A stretch of DNA of 64,000 bases from SIG607 sp036307305 (GTDB lineage Bacteria; Bacillota; Clostridia; Oscillospirales; Acutalibacteraceae): contig JAXJXV010000008.1 of assembly GCA_036307305.1 (NCBI GenBank), positions 1 to 64,000 of the forward strand, given 5' to 3'. The position numbers and the translations under genes were made by a program. The notes beneath the pieces were generated by a model, which saw only the letters and a list, made by a program, of their open reading frames with translations, ran no database searches and had not been told where the DNA came from. Each line of letters opens with the position of its first letter. The first letter of the stretch is position 1. Of the stretch, positions 44,714 to 53,851 are shown piece by piece.

Positions 44714-44950
44714 ATAAAAAAACCTCCGATACTGCCTATGCAATATCGGAGGCGAAAAATCGCGGTTCCACTCCGTCTTATAACTCTTGTTTCCTTAACG
44801 CAGAAATTACGCTTTCGTATACTGAAAATTTCCCCGAAAGAGCTAATGGGTGCAATTCATTTTTGTTCACTGTACAAACCCTTTCAGTCTATGAGGTCTG
44901 CTCCCTGTAAGCCGAATCCAAAAAACTACTGTTTCCCATATCATAGCTTT
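44714..44950 (-). promoter_or_regulatory. T-box riboswitch (cysteine-type) of cysE-cysS
   Basis: On the minus strand the conserved T-box TGGAACCGCG lies at 44770-44761. It is followed by a terminator in which CCTCCGATA pairs with TATCGGAGG (44723-44752) plus a T-run. Upstream is a Stem I-like region; TGC at 44854-44852, in the context GAATTGCACC, is a good Cys specifier codon. Uncharged tRNA-Cys would favour read-through. Confidence 0.88.
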
Positions 44951-44956
44951 TTATAC

Positions 44957-44985
44957 ATTATATTCATTTTCATACACTTTGTCAA
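44957..44985 (-). promoter_or_regulatory. consensus promoter of the T-box cysE-cysS operon
   Basis: On the minus strand, TTGACA (44980-44985), 17 bases, and TATAAT (44957-44962). Confidence 0.85.
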
Positions 44986-44988
44986 GAA

Positions 44989-46149
44989 TTAATCAAAAAG
45001 GTCCTTTACTTTATCAAAGAACGATTTTCTCTTTTTATAGTTCTTTTCCTCAAGAGAGTTCTCAAATTCTTCAAGCTTTTTACGCTGTTCCTTGTTTAAA
45101 TCCTTTGGAACTTCAACTACAACTTTTACATATTCATCGCCATTGCCTGAGTAGTTAAGGCGTTTTATTCCCTTACCTCTCAGCTTGAACTCATCACCCG
45201 GCTGAGTTCCCTCATGAATGGTGAATTTTGCTTTTCCGTCAAGGGTAGGTACGGTAATCTCAGCGCCGAGACAGGCCTGTGAATAGGTAATAGGTATTTC
45301 GCAGAATATGTCGAAGCCCTCGCGCTCAAATATAGGATGAGGACGCACCGATACGGTAATATGAAGGTCACCTGCAGGACCGCCGTTAGCTCCCATATCT
45401 CCGCCGCCGCGAAGTGTTATGGTCTGTCCGTCGTCTATACCAGCGGGAATATCAATGCTCTTAGCAGTAGTTTTTCTTACTCTGCCTTTACCCGCACAGC
45501 TTCTACAGGGCTTATCAATAATTTTACCTGTACCACGGCAGTTTTCACAAGCGGTCTGTGTTTGGATAACGCCAAATGGTGTACGCTGTCCACTCATAAC
45601 CTGACCGCTTCCGTGACAGGTAGGACAGGTCTTTACCTGAGTACCCTTTTCAGCGCCTGTACCCGAACATTCGCTACAGCTTTCGGTTCTGGTTACGTTA
45701 ATATCCTTTTTACAGCCCTTTGCCGCTTCCATAAAGGAAATAACAATATTGGTTGCGGTATCTGCTCCGCGTCTTGGGGCGTTGGGGTCGCGTCTTCTGC
45801 CACCGCCAAAGCCACCGCCGAACATAGAGCCTAAAATATCGCCAAGGTCGCCAAAGTCGCCGAACCCTCCGCCGAATCCGCCGCCAAAGGGATTGCCTCC
45901 CTGTCCTGCGCCGAAATTAGGGTCTACACCCGCATGGCCGAACTGGTCATAACGGGCGCGTTTTTCCTTATCCGACAGTATTTCGTAAGCTTCGTTTACC
46001 TCTTTAAAGCTTTTCTCAGCCTCTGCATCCCCCGGATGTAAATCGGGGTGATATTTCTTAGCTGCTTTACGGTATGCTTTTTTCAGGTCGTCATCGTTGA
46101 CACTTTTGTCAACACCCAGCACCTCGTAGTAATCTCGTTTTTCGCTCAC
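44989..46149 (-). CDS. dnaJ: molecular chaperone DnaJ
   Basis: A 386-residue type I Hsp40 that stimulates DnaK ATPase and delivers substrates. The J domain has HPD at residues 34-36. A Gly/Phe-rich linker covers about 70-125. Four zinc-binding CxxCxGxG motifs follow (CSECSGTG, CPTCHGSG, CENCRGTG, CRSCAGKG), then C-terminal substrate domains. It is the last gene of hrcA-grpE-dnaK-dnaJ, 33 bases after dnaK. Confidence 0.98.
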   Translation of the reverse strand: MSEKRDYYEVLGVDKSVNDDDLKKAYRKAAKKYHPDLHPGDAEAEKSFKEVNEAYEILSDKEKRARYDQFGHAGVDPNFGAGQGGNPFGGGFGGGFGDFGDLGDILGSMFGGGFGGGRRRDPNAPRRGADTATNIVISFMEAAKGCKKDINVTRTESCSECSGTGAEKGTQVKTCPTCHGSGQVMSGQRTPFGVIQTQTACENCRGTGKIIDKPCRSCAGKGRVRKTTAKSIDIPAGIDDGQTITLRGGGDMGANGGPAGDLHITVSVRPHPIFEREGFDIFCEIPITYSQACLGAEITVPTLDGKAKFTIHEGTQPGDEFKLRGKGIKRLNYSGNGDEYVKVVVEVPKDLNKEQRKKLEEFENSLEEKNYKKRKSFFDKVKDLFD

Positions 46150-46182
46150 TTGTTTATCTCCTTGTGGGATACTTTTTACCTA

Positions 46183-48024
46183 TTATTGATTGTTGCTATC
46201 TTCAACATCAGAGAAATCTGCATCGTATACGTTATTAGCGTCTGCGCCGCCTGTTGCGCCTTGGTCGCCGCCCTGTGCGCCCTGAGCCTCTGCAGCTGCC
46301 TTATATACCTTTTCGCTTATAGCGTAAACCTCTTTCTGAAGAGCCTCCTGAGCTGTCTTGATAGCTTCAATATCGGTACCCTTAAGAGCTTCCTTCAAAG
46401 CTTCTTTAGCGGTGTTAATCTTGTTCTTTTCATCTTCGCTCAACTTATCGCCGAACTCGTTTACGGTCTTTTCGGTCTGATAAATCATCTGGTCAGCGTT
46501 GTTTCTCAGGTCAACCTCTTCTCTGCGCTTTTTATCCTCGTTTTCATACTGAGCAGCTTCCTGTACAGCCTTTTCAATATCTTCCTTAGACATATTGGTG
46601 TTAGAAGTAATGGTGATAGACTGCTCTTTACCCGTACCCAAATCCTTAGCAGATACGTGAACGATACCGTTAGCGTCTATATCAAAGGTAACTTCAATCT
46701 GAGGAATTCCGCGGGGAGCAGGAGCAATTCCGTCAAGATGGAATACGCCAAGCTGTTTGTTGTCCTTAGCGAATTCTCTCTCACCCTGAAGAACGTTAAC
46801 CTCAACAGAGGTCTGACCGTCAGCGGCAGTAGAGAAAATCTGGCTCTTCTTTGTTGGAATGGTGGTGTTTCTGTCAATAACCTTAGTAGATACGCCGCCC
46901 ATTGTTTCGATACCAAGTGAAAGAGGAGTTACGTCGAGAAGAAGAAGTCCCTTAACATCACCGCCAAGTACACCGCCCTGAAGAGCAGCGCCCAGAGCAA
47001 CACATTCGTCAGGGTTGATACCCTTGAATGGCTCAGCACCGATGAAGTTTTTAACAGCTTCCTGAACAGCAGGGATTCTGGAAGAACCGCCAACCATAAG
47101 CACCTTGTTGATTTCGCTCTTGTTAAGACCGGAGTCGGCAAGTGCCTGACGAACAGGTCCCATAGTAGCTTCTACAAGGTCGGCGGTAAGCTCGTTGAAC
47201 TTAGCTCTTGTAATGGTGGTTTCGAAATGCTTAGGACCGTTTGCATCAACGGTAATGAAAGGAAGATTGATATCAGCGGTAGTCATACCTGAAAGGTCAA
47301 TCTTTGCCTTTTCTGCAGCCTCTTTAATACGCTGCATAGCCATTTTATCCCCTGAAATATCCATACCGTTTTCTGCCTTAAAGGTTGCAACGATATAATC
47401 CATAATACGCTTGTCGAAGTCGTCACCGCCAAGCTTGTTGTTACCTGCAGTAGCAAGAACCTCCTGTACGCCGTCGCCCATTTCAATAATGGAAACGTCG
47501 AAGGTACCGCCGCCAAGGTCATAAACCATAACCTTCTGGTCGTCTTCCTTATCAATAGAATAAGCAAGAGCTGCAGCAGTAGGCTCGTTTATAATACGCT
47601 TAACCTCAAGACCTGCAATTTTACCTGCGTCCTTGGTTGCCTGACGCTGAGCGTCGGTGAAGTATGCAGGAACGGTAATTACAGCCTCTGTTACAGTCGT
47701 ACCCAGATAGCTTTCTGCATCAGCCTTTAATTTCTGAAGAATAATTGCAGAAATTTCCTGAGGTGTGTAGTTTTTGCCGTCAACGTTAACGGTGTAGTTT
47801 GTACCCATTTCACGCTTGATTGAGCTGATTGTTCTGTCAGGATTGGTGATAGCCTGACGCTTTGCAACCTGACCTACCATTCTTTCGCCTGTTTTTGAAA
47901 ATGCTACAACGGAAGGAGTTGTTCTGCCGCCTTCGGCATTAGGAATAACAACGGCTTCGCCGCCCTCCATAACTGCTACGCAAGAGTTTGTTGTACCAAG
48001 GTCAATACCAATAATTTTACCCAT
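46183..48024 (-). CDS. dnaK: molecular chaperone DnaK (Hsp70)
   Basis: A 613-residue ATP-dependent chaperone. The ATPase domain opens GKIIGIDLGTTNSCVAVMEG and contains VYDLGGGTFDVSI and the linker-side LLLDVTPLSLGIE. The substrate-binding domain has GIPQIEVTFDIDANGI, and the C-terminus is Gly/Gln-rich, ending in an acidic DVEDSNNQ. Length and order are typical of Firmicutes. It is in the CIRCE-controlled heat-shock operon. Confidence 0.98.
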   Translation of the reverse strand: MGKIIGIDLGTTNSCVAVMEGGEAVVIPNAEGGRTTPSVVAFSKTGERMVGQVAKRQAITNPDRTISSIKREMGTNYTVNVDGKNYTPQEISAIILQKLKADAESYLGTTVTEAVITVPAYFTDAQRQATKDAGKIAGLEVKRIINEPTAAALAYSIDKEDDQKVMVYDLGGGTFDVSIIEMGDGVQEVLATAGNNKLGGDDFDKRIMDYIVATFKAENGMDISGDKMAMQRIKEAAEKAKIDLSGMTTADINLPFITVDANGPKHFETTITRAKFNELTADLVEATMGPVRQALADSGLNKSEINKVLMVGGSSRIPAVQEAVKNFIGAEPFKGINPDECVALGAALQGGVLGGDVKGLLLLDVTPLSLGIETMGGVSTKVIDRNTTIPTKKSQIFSTAADGQTSVEVNVLQGEREFAKDNKQLGVFHLDGIAPAPRGIPQIEVTFDIDANGIVHVSAKDLGTGKEQSITITSNTNMSKEDIEKAVQEAAQYENEDKKRREEVDLRNNADQMIYQTEKTVNEFGDKLSEDEKNKINTAKEALKEALKGTDIEAIKTAQEALQKEVYAISEKVYKAAAEAQGAQGGDQGATGGADANNVYDADFSDVEDSNNQ

Positions 48025-48075
48025 AATAATTTTTCTCCTTTATTATATATATGTTATTTTTTAAAAACTGACTGA

Positions 48076-48591
48076 TTAATTAGCTACCTTTACCATAGCT
48101 ACGCGGATAACCGTATCCCCGATTTTATATCCCTGCTGAAGAACCTCAGCGATTACGTTTTCACCAAGCTCACCGTCTTCAACGTGCATAACAGCTTCGT
48201 GACAGTTAGGGTCGAATTCGTCCCCTACCTTAGCAAGTTCGGTAACCTTCATTTTTTCAGGTATAGCAATAAACTGCTTGATTATCATTTCAAGGCCTTT
48301 GCTGTAATCCTCGCTGTCTGACTGCGCAGACAAAGCTCTGTACGCATTATCAAGTACTGGAAGAAAATCCTTGAACATACTTGCCTTTGCAAATTCAGCA
48401 ACCGAAAGTCTTTCTCTCTCGGTTCGTTTTTTGAAGTTATCGAACTCTGCGGCAGTACGGCTTAAAAGGTCTTTAGTTTTACCCAGTTCCTCTTTAAGTT
48501 TTTCTGCTTCTTCGTTCTTTTTAGATTTCTTAGGCTTTTTTTCTACAGGCTCCGCTTCAACGGTTTCCTGCTCTTTCTTTTCCTCTGCCAT
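48076..48591 (-). CDS. grpE: nucleotide exchange factor GrpE
   Basis: A 171-residue exchange factor that releases ADP from DnaK. It has a charged, Lys/Glu-rich N-terminus, a long coiled coil (EEAEKLKEELGKTKDLLSRT), the conserved AAEFDNFKKRTERER core, and a C-terminal beta part (VAEVLQQGYKIGDTVIRVA, shown here as VIAEVLQQGYKIGDTVIRVA). It lies one base from hrcA, in the same operon. Confidence 0.97.
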   Translation of the reverse strand: MAEEKKEQETVEAEPVEKKPKKSKKNEEAEKLKEELGKTKDLLSRTAAEFDNFKKRTERERLSVAEFAKASMFKDFLPVLDNAYRALSAQSDSEDYSKGLEMIIKQFIAIPEKMKVTELAKVGDEFDPNCHEAVMHVEDGELGENVIAEVLQQGYKIGDTVIRVAMVKVAN

Positions 48592-49629
48592 TTAAACTTC
48601 CTCCATATCTTTTATATTCTCGTTTGCAATTTCGCTTAATTTTGAAGCTAAATATGCAACCGAAGGTACTATCTGACCATAGGACATTCGGGTGGGTCCG
48701 ATTACGCCGATTCGCCCACCATGTGAGCCGTCAGCTCCCCAGGTCGCGAAAATTACGGCGGTTTTTTCAAGCTCACTAAAGCCCGTATCGGTACCGAATA
48801 TTACCCCGACTCTTTCACTGCTCTGTGATATTACCGACAGTATGCCCTCCTTTTGTTCAAGGAACATATAAAGACGCGCCGCCCGATTACTGTCACCAAG
48901 CATTGAATATATATTGGACTGTCCTGAGAAATTTATCTGAGGCTGTCCTGATTCCCTAATCATATCAAACAAAGCTGCAAGAACAGGCATAAGCGCAAAA
49001 GCATTGATTCCTGCCGCGGCGTACAGGTTCTGCATTACCGCAGAGGTAAGAGAAGAAAGGCTCTCCCCCTCTATTCTTTCCTTAATAAGCTTTTTTAATT
49101 GCTCAAAAACATCTATTCCTATATTATTAGGCAATCGGCACAGTTTACTTTTAGCTCTGCCATCGCTCATAACCGCAACCATCATCATTACTCTCTGACT
49201 CATAGGGGTAAGCTCTACCCGTCTGACAAAAACACAGTCGTCGGTTATCTTTGCGTTAAAGGACGGAAGACCCGTTATATGTGATAACAGCTTTGAAGCA
49301 ATAATAGGTAAGCCTTCGGTATCAGTAGCGGCTGTTTCAAGAGTTTTATCAATGTAAGCCTTGACACCCTCGTCAAGCTCATCCTTTTGCATAAGGTTGC
49401 TCACGTAAAACTCATAGCCCTTTCCCGTAGGAATTCTTCCCGCCGAGGTGTGAGGTTGTTCCAGCAATCCCATACAGGAAAGCTCACTCATTTCATTTCG
49501 CAGAGTCGCAGAAGATGGCGCATTTTCCAGCGTAGTGGTCAGCCATTTAGAGCCGACGGGGGCGCCTGTTGCTATATGATACTTAACTATAGCCGCCAGA
49601 ATTGCCTGTTTACGCGGTGTCAGTTCCAT
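48592..49629 (-). CDS. hrcA: heat-inducible transcription repressor HrcA
   Basis: A 345-residue repressor that binds CIRCE when folded by GroEL and releases it under heat stress. The N-terminal winged helix is at residues about 5-75 (RKQAILAAIVKYHIATGAPV, then SSATLRNEMSELSCMGLLEQ), followed by PHTSAGRIPTGKGYEFYV. A GAF-like domain fills the rest. It is the first gene of its operon, immediately behind a perfect CIRCE element, so it regulates itself and the three chaperone genes. Confidence 0.97.
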   Translation of the reverse strand: MELTPRKQAILAAIVKYHIATGAPVGSKWLTTTLENAPSSATLRNEMSELSCMGLLEQPHTSAGRIPTGKGYEFYVSNLMQKDELDEGVKAYIDKTLETAATDTEGLPIIASKLLSHITGLPSFNAKITDDCVFVRRVELTPMSQRVMMMVAVMSDGRAKSKLCRLPNNIGIDVFEQLKKLIKERIEGESLSSLTSAVMQNLYAAAGINAFALMPVLAALFDMIRESGQPQINFSGQSNIYSMLGDSNRAARLYMFLEQKEGILSVISQSSERVGVIFGTDTGFSELEKTAVIFATWGADGSHGGRIGVIGPTRMSYGQIVPSVAYLASKLSEIANENIKDMEEV

Positions 49630-49662
49630 TCCTCTTTCACTCTCCTTAAAATTTTTTGGTTT

Positions 49663-49689
49663 TTAGCACTCGACCATACAGAGTGCTAA
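49663..49689 (-). promoter_or_regulatory. CIRCE operator
   Basis: TTAGCACTC-N9-GAGTGCTAA is a perfect match to the HrcA-binding consensus. It lies about 34 bases before hrcA and just after the -10 box. Confidence 0.97.
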
Positions 49690-49698
49690 TACACTTAT

Positions 49699-49726
49699 AT
49701 TATAACCGCTTTTTTCCGTTTGTCAA
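49699..49726 (-). promoter_or_regulatory. promoter of the hrcA operon
   Basis: On the minus strand, TTGACA (49721-49726), 16 bases, and TATAAT (49699-49704). Confidence 0.8.
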
Positions 49727-49787
49727 TAGGTTTTAGTGAATATTTTGTAAATATTTTTTGACTTTTTCTGACCTTTGCAAAAAACAA

Positions 49788-49816
49788 TAGACAAACCTCC
49801 CTTATCGTGCTATACT
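49788..49816 (+). promoter_or_regulatory. promoter of the gene at 49849
   Basis: TAGACA (49788-49793), 17 bases, TATACT (49811-49816). It is divergent from the hrcA promoter. Confidence 0.6.
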
Positions 49817-49848
49817 ATATACATATTATTAATATGGTGGTATCAGTT

Positions 49849-50568
49849 ATGTATTATGATGTATTACTCAAGAACCTTTCATCTTTCTTTGAGGAAAATG
49901 AAATAACCGCCCTTGAGGACGGTTCTTTCGGCGCAAAGGACAAAAAATTCAAAATCTCCTATAACGAGCAAAACAAATGCTACGAGCTTTCATTTGCAGA
50001 GGAAAACGGAGAATTCAGTGTTATTTCCTCCTATCTTTTTGACGAAACACAGCGCGAAAAGGACGTGGAAAGCGTTGCTATCGACTTTACCGAAACCTTA
50101 AGAAAACAGCTCAGCATCGCTAAAAAGCGCGTTGCTTCTTCCGTTTCCTTGCCAACAAGTGATTCGGGCGAAAACGCAACCCTTTCGGGACTTACTCAGA
50201 AGCTTCTTGCTTTCTTCCCGCAGAATAAGGAAATTTATAAAACCGAGGTTGCAAATCAGGGTAGATTCTTAGCCACTAAATTTTACAAGGAATATTTTAT
50301 TCCCGACATTAAGGCGCTTCTTTCCTCGGGCAATAAAAAGCAGATCAAAAAATTCTATGACGCTATGACCGAAATTTTTATTAACGGCGATGAGGAAACG
50401 GTTACCTTTACCGTTGCTTGTATCTCCGCCGCCGTTTACGACAGTGAAGAGTTGAAGGAAACCGCAAAGGCTCAGACAACCGATTGCGCTTCTTTCTACT
50501 CAAACATTTACCACTTCTGCGGTCAGCTAAAATCAGACAAAAAGCTGAGAGCTACATTAATTAAATAG
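49849..50568 (+). CDS. hypothetical protein
   Basis: A 239-residue soluble acidic protein that I do not recognise. The N-terminal part (YYDVLLKNLSSFFEENEITA, then KFKISYNEQNKCYELSFAEE, residues about 1-60) looks like a small alpha/beta domain. The C-terminal part is helical (FLATKFYKEYFIPDIKALLS). The start is chosen at ATG 49849, eight bases after GGTGG. In-frame Met codons at 49807 and 49834 lie in or near the promoter. The gene stands alone, with its own promoter and terminator, divergent from hrcA; stress-linked expression is possible but not shown. Confidence 0.7.
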   Translation: MYYDVLLKNLSSFFEENEITALEDGSFGAKDKKFKISYNEQNKCYELSFAEENGEFSVISSYLFDETQREKDVESVAIDFTETLRKQLSIAKKRVASSVSLPTSDSGENATLSGLTQKLLAFFPQNKEIYKTEVANQGRFLATKFYKEYFIPDIKALLSSGNKKQIKKFYDAMTEIFINGDEETVTFTVACISAAVYDSEELKETAKAQTTDCASFYSNIYHFCGQLKSDKKLRATLIK

Positions 50569-50574
50569 AAACCA

Positions 50575-50612
50575 GAAATCCCACCGATTTTTCGGTGGGA
50601 TTTCTTTTGTTT
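50575..50612 (+). terminator. intrinsic terminator
   Basis: GAAATCCCACCGA (50575-50587) pairs with TCGGTGGGATTTC (50592-50604), followed by a T-rich tract. Confidence 0.9.
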
Positions 50613-50767
50613 TTACATCTGCCTCACAGACTATAACCTGTGGTTGGCATGATTTAATTGACGAGGACTCCTTTGAATTTTATAAGCCGGTTGACAAAAG
50701 CACCTTGATTGACGATACCGTTTCTTCTTTTAAAAACGCCACAATAAAGTATCTTATAAAACCATAG
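50612..50767 (+). pseudogene. possible 3' remnant of a lost gene
   Basis: The frame ending in TAG at 50765-50767 stays open for about 50 codons and reads like protein (CGWHDLIDEDSFEFYKPVDK, then STLIDDTVSSFKNATIKYLI). There is no start codon or RBS, and a terminator precedes it. I cannot name the parent gene, and a chance open frame cannot be excluded. Confidence 0.35.
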
Positions 50768-50802
50768 AAGAAAGCTCTCTGCGTCCCCTAAAGCTACTGC
50801 AA

Positions 50803-50888
50803 AACGGGCGGAAAACAATTTCGCCCCTACTGATGCGCAATATAATCTTTACTGATAGTTCGTAGGGGAGGACTTGTTGTCCTCCCGC
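50803..50888. repeat. degenerate copy of the intergenic palindromic repeat
   Basis: AACGGGCGGAAAACAATTTC followed by GCCCCTAC, then TATAATCTTTACTG and GTAGGGGAGGACTTGTTGTC. It has the same modules as at 44531-44713 but is diverged. Confidence 0.75.
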
Positions 50889-50944
50889 ATAGCTTCCGCC
50901 CAAAAGACAGGGTACGGTTCTCTGACTTACATCTTTAAAGAAAA

Positions 50945-50980
50945 CGCCGCCATACTTTAAAGTACGGCGGCGGTATTTTT
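50945..50980. terminator. bidirectional terminator
   Basis: CGCCGCC (50945-50951) and GGCGGCG (50966-50972) form the stem base, with a T-run on the plus side and TTTT on the minus side. It closes the secreted-protein gene ending at 50981. Confidence 0.75.
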
Positions 50981-51568
50981 TTACATCTGTGCGATTGTTT
51001 CCTTGGTTAAAAGCTCACTGGAAATCAGGTAATACCCGAATCGGCTGTCAGGACTTTTTACAAATCGGGATACAGCTTCTTTTATCTCGGTATCGCCGTC
51101 GTGGTTTTCAATTTCCACGTCGGAGTATACGGTAAAGGTGCCGTCCTCGTTAGTATGGAAATTTGTAATGCTGTGCTTATAAAGACTATACCCTCTCGGC
51201 AGTATTTCGGTTTCTCCGTCTTTGTTGAGAGCCTCCTTGCCCTCGTCAGCGTACACCGACGGGTCAATACCGTAAACCTCACTTACAAAAGCGATAAGCT
51301 CACTGTTAGGAAGTTTACCGTCCTCTGCTTTTTCAAGAAGCGAAAGCTCTGCCGCAGAAACAAGCAAAGAAATCTCATCAAAATCACTGCCGTAAGCATA
51401 GTTATTATTGAGAATATTCTCGAAACGGTTTGTCATAACCAGAAACTCATCAGGCTGTGCGGCGGAGAACTCTTTTTCCTGTTCGGTAAGAGTCTGTGCA
51501 GAAAGGGAAAATATGCCTGTGGTAAACACAAGAGCAAGTGCTAAAAAAACAACTAAAAGTCTTTTCAT
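50981..51568 (-). CDS. secreted protein of unknown function
   Basis: A 195-residue protein with a signal peptide (MKRLLVVFLALALVFTTGIF, cleavage probably after SLSA, near residue 24). The mature part is acidic and largely mixed alpha/beta (SLLVSAAELSLLEKAEDGKL, NEDGTFTVYSDVEIENHDGD). No anchor or lipobox is seen, so it is probably released or wall-associated. The RBS GGAGGG precedes the ATG. I recognise no family. The region 51569-51744 upstream is AT-rich with no gene. Confidence 0.7.
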   Translation of the reverse strand: MKRLLVVFLALALVFTTGIFSLSAQTLTEQEKEFSAAQPDEFLVMTNRFENILNNNYAYGSDFDEISLLVSAAELSLLEKAEDGKLPNSELIAFVSEVYGIDPSVYADEGKEALNKDGETEILPRGYSLYKHSITNFHTNEDGTFTVYSDVEIENHDGDTEIKEAVSRFVKSPDSRFGYYLISSELLTKETIAQM

Positions 51569-51744
51569 ACGTATCCCTCCTACAAAATTTCTTAGTTTAT
51601 TATATTATATAGTTAAAAGGTTAAAAAATCCCCCTTTTTTGATTACATTACGGTTACAAAAATGTAACAAATGACCCCGAAAAGCTACAAAATTGTAATT
51701 TATGCTCTTTTCACAAAAAAAATGAACATTTATCAAAAAATATG

Positions 51745-51773
51745 TTGATTATAACAAAACACTGTGATATACT
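51745..51773 (+). promoter_or_regulatory. promoter of the EF-G-like gene
   Basis: TTGATT (51745-51750), 17 bases, TATACT (51768-51773). Confidence 0.7.
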
Positions 51774-51817
51774 TATTTCATACTAAAATAATATCCAGTT
51801 TTAAAGGAGTGCTATTT

Positions 51818-53848
51818 ATGAAACAATATTCATCCGACAAAATCAAAAATGTCGTACTGCTGGGACACGGCGGTTCGGGTAAAACCACGCTGGCTGACGC
51901 ATTACTTTATAACGCAGGTATTATCGAGCGCATCGGCGCTGTTGGAAGCACGGTTATGGACTTTGACGTTGAAGAAAAAAAGCGTTCCGCAAGTCTCGGT
52001 CTTTCTATGTATCCCATTGAAACAGCAGATGTTAAAATAAATTTACTTGATGCGCCTGGACAGTTTGATTTCACCGCAGGTGTTTACGAGGGTCTTTCTG
52101 CCGCTGATAATGCCGTTATCGTTATTTCGGGTAAATCAGGTCTTACCGTCGGCGCAAAAAAATCCTACGATTTAGCAAAGGAAATGGGCAAGGGTATTGC
52201 TTTCTTTATAGGAAAGCTCAATTCCACACACGCTCACTACTACCGCGTTGTTTCGGCTCTTACCGCTAATTACGGCGCCGCCGTTTGCCCCGTTGTTGCT
52301 CCTATTGTTGAAAACGACGCCGTTACCGCTTACGTTAATCTTATCGATAACACCGCTTACCGCGCTGACGGACTCAGCCTTACACAAATAAACTTCACCC
52401 CCACCGATGAAGTTACCAAAATGCGCGATTTGCTTTTAGAGGCTGTTGCAAGTACCGATGAAGCTCTTATGGAAAAATATTTTGAGGGCGAGGTATTCAC
52501 TGAAGAGGAAGTGCTGACCGCACTGCAAAAGGGTATGAAATCAGGAGAAATCTGTCCTGTTTTCTGTGGTGTTCAGGCAAGTGGCGACGCTGTTCCTCTC
52601 TTTGCTGATATCCTTTATAAAATTTTGCCCGATGCAAGTCAGTATCCTCTTTCTGACGAAAACGGCGAGGAAATTCCTATGGACGAAAATGCAAAACCGA
52701 AGCTTTTCGTTTTCAAGACCGTTGCAGACCCCTTTGTTGGCAGACTTTCCTACTTCAAGGTAGCTCAGGGCAAAGCCACAAACGATTTGCGTCTTAACTG
52801 TATCCGCACAGGCAAGGAAGAGCGACTGAGCAAAATTATGGTAGCAAAAGCCGCAAAGCAAGAGGACGTTGCCGTTCTTATGCCGGGTGACATTGGCTGT
52901 GTATCAAAGCTTGGCGACGTTAAGACAGGCGATACGCTCTCCGCCGCAGGCGGTCCTGCCGTAAAGGCAACGGTGTTCCCTGCTCCCTGCATTTCTTCAG
53001 CCGTTTATCCCAAGAACAAGGGCGAGGAAGAAAAAATCGCAGCAGGTATGGCAAGACTTTGCGAGGAAGACCCAACCATTTCCTTTGGCTTTAAAACCGA
53101 CACTCTTGAATCGGTTCTTTCTGCTATGGGCGAAGTGCATATTGACGTTATCGCTTCCCGTCTGAAAGCTAAATTCGGCGCAGATGTTGTACTTAAAACT
53201 CCTAAGGTTGCATACAGAGAAACCATCAAGAAATCCGCTAAGGTACAGGGTAAATACAAGAAACAGTCAGGCGGACACGGTCAGTTCGGCGACGTTTGGA
53301 TTGAATTCTCTCCTCACGATGAAGACGACCTTATATTCGAAGAAAGCGTTGTTGGCGGCGCCGTTCCCAAGAACTTCTTCCCTGCTGTTGAAAAAGGTCT
53401 CAGAGATTCCGTTACAAAGGGCGTTCTTGCAGGTTATCCAATGGTTGGTATAAAGGCTAATCTTTACGACGGCTCTTATCACCCCGTTGACTCTTCTGAA
53501 ATGTCCTTTAAGACAGCCGCATCCCTTGCATTTAAAGAAGGTATTCCACAGTGCGCACCTGTTCTTCTTGAGCCGTTTGGTAAGTTGACGGTCGTTCTCA
53601 GTGAAGATAATCTTGGTGACGTTATCGGCGATATCAACAAACGCCGCGGAAGAATTATCGGTATGAATCCTCTGGACAACAAACAACAGGAGGTTATCGG
53701 TGAGGTTCCCGTTGCAGAGATGAGCGACTTTGCTACGGCAATGCGCTCTATCACAGGCGGTACCGCTTCCTTTACCCTTGAGTTTGAAAGATACGAGGAA
53801 GTTCCCTCGCACCTTGCTCAGAAGATAATAGAAGAAGCTAATAAGTAA
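51818..53848 (+). CDS. elongation factor G-like GTPase (EF-G paralogue)
   Basis: A 676-residue translational GTPase with all EF-G domains. P-loop GHGGSGKT is at residues 16-23, and G3 is DAPGQFDF. The expected NKxD motif appears as GKLN, a deviation from true FusA. Domain IV has GGHGQFGDVWIEFSP, and the C-terminus reads EEVPSHLAQKIIEEANK. Such proteins are annotated as EF-G-like (fusA2 type) in Clostridia; their role is unclear and may involve stress or ribosome recycling. The start is ATG 51818 after AAAGGAG. The gene stands alone on the plus strand between minus-strand units. Confidence 0.88.
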   Translation: MKQYSSDKIKNVVLLGHGGSGKTTLADALLYNAGIIERIGAVGSTVMDFDVEEKKRSASLGLSMYPIETADVKINLLDAPGQFDFTAGVYEGLSAADNAVIVISGKSGLTVGAKKSYDLAKEMGKGIAFFIGKLNSTHAHYYRVVSALTANYGAAVCPVVAPIVENDAVTAYVNLIDNTAYRADGLSLTQINFTPTDEVTKMRDLLLEAVASTDEALMEKYFEGEVFTEEEVLTALQKGMKSGEICPVFCGVQASGDAVPLFADILYKILPDASQYPLSDENGEEIPMDENAKPKLFVFKTVADPFVGRLSYFKVAQGKATNDLRLNCIRTGKEERLSKIMVAKAAKQEDVAVLMPGDIGCVSKLGDVKTGDTLSAAGGPAVKATVFPAPCISSAVYPKNKGEEEKIAAGMARLCEEDPTISFGFKTDTLESVLSAMGEVHIDVIASRLKAKFGADVVLKTPKVAYRETIKKSAKVQGKYKKQSGGHGQFGDVWIEFSPHDEDDLIFEESVVGGAVPKNFFPAVEKGLRDSVTKGVLAGYPMVGIKANLYDGSYHPVDSSEMSFKTAASLAFKEGIPQCAPVLLEPFGKLTVVLSEDNLGDVIGDINKRRGRIIGMNPLDNKQQEVIGEVPVAEMSDFATAMRSITGGTASFTLEFERYEEVPSHLAQKIIEEANK

Positions 53849-53851
53849 AAA

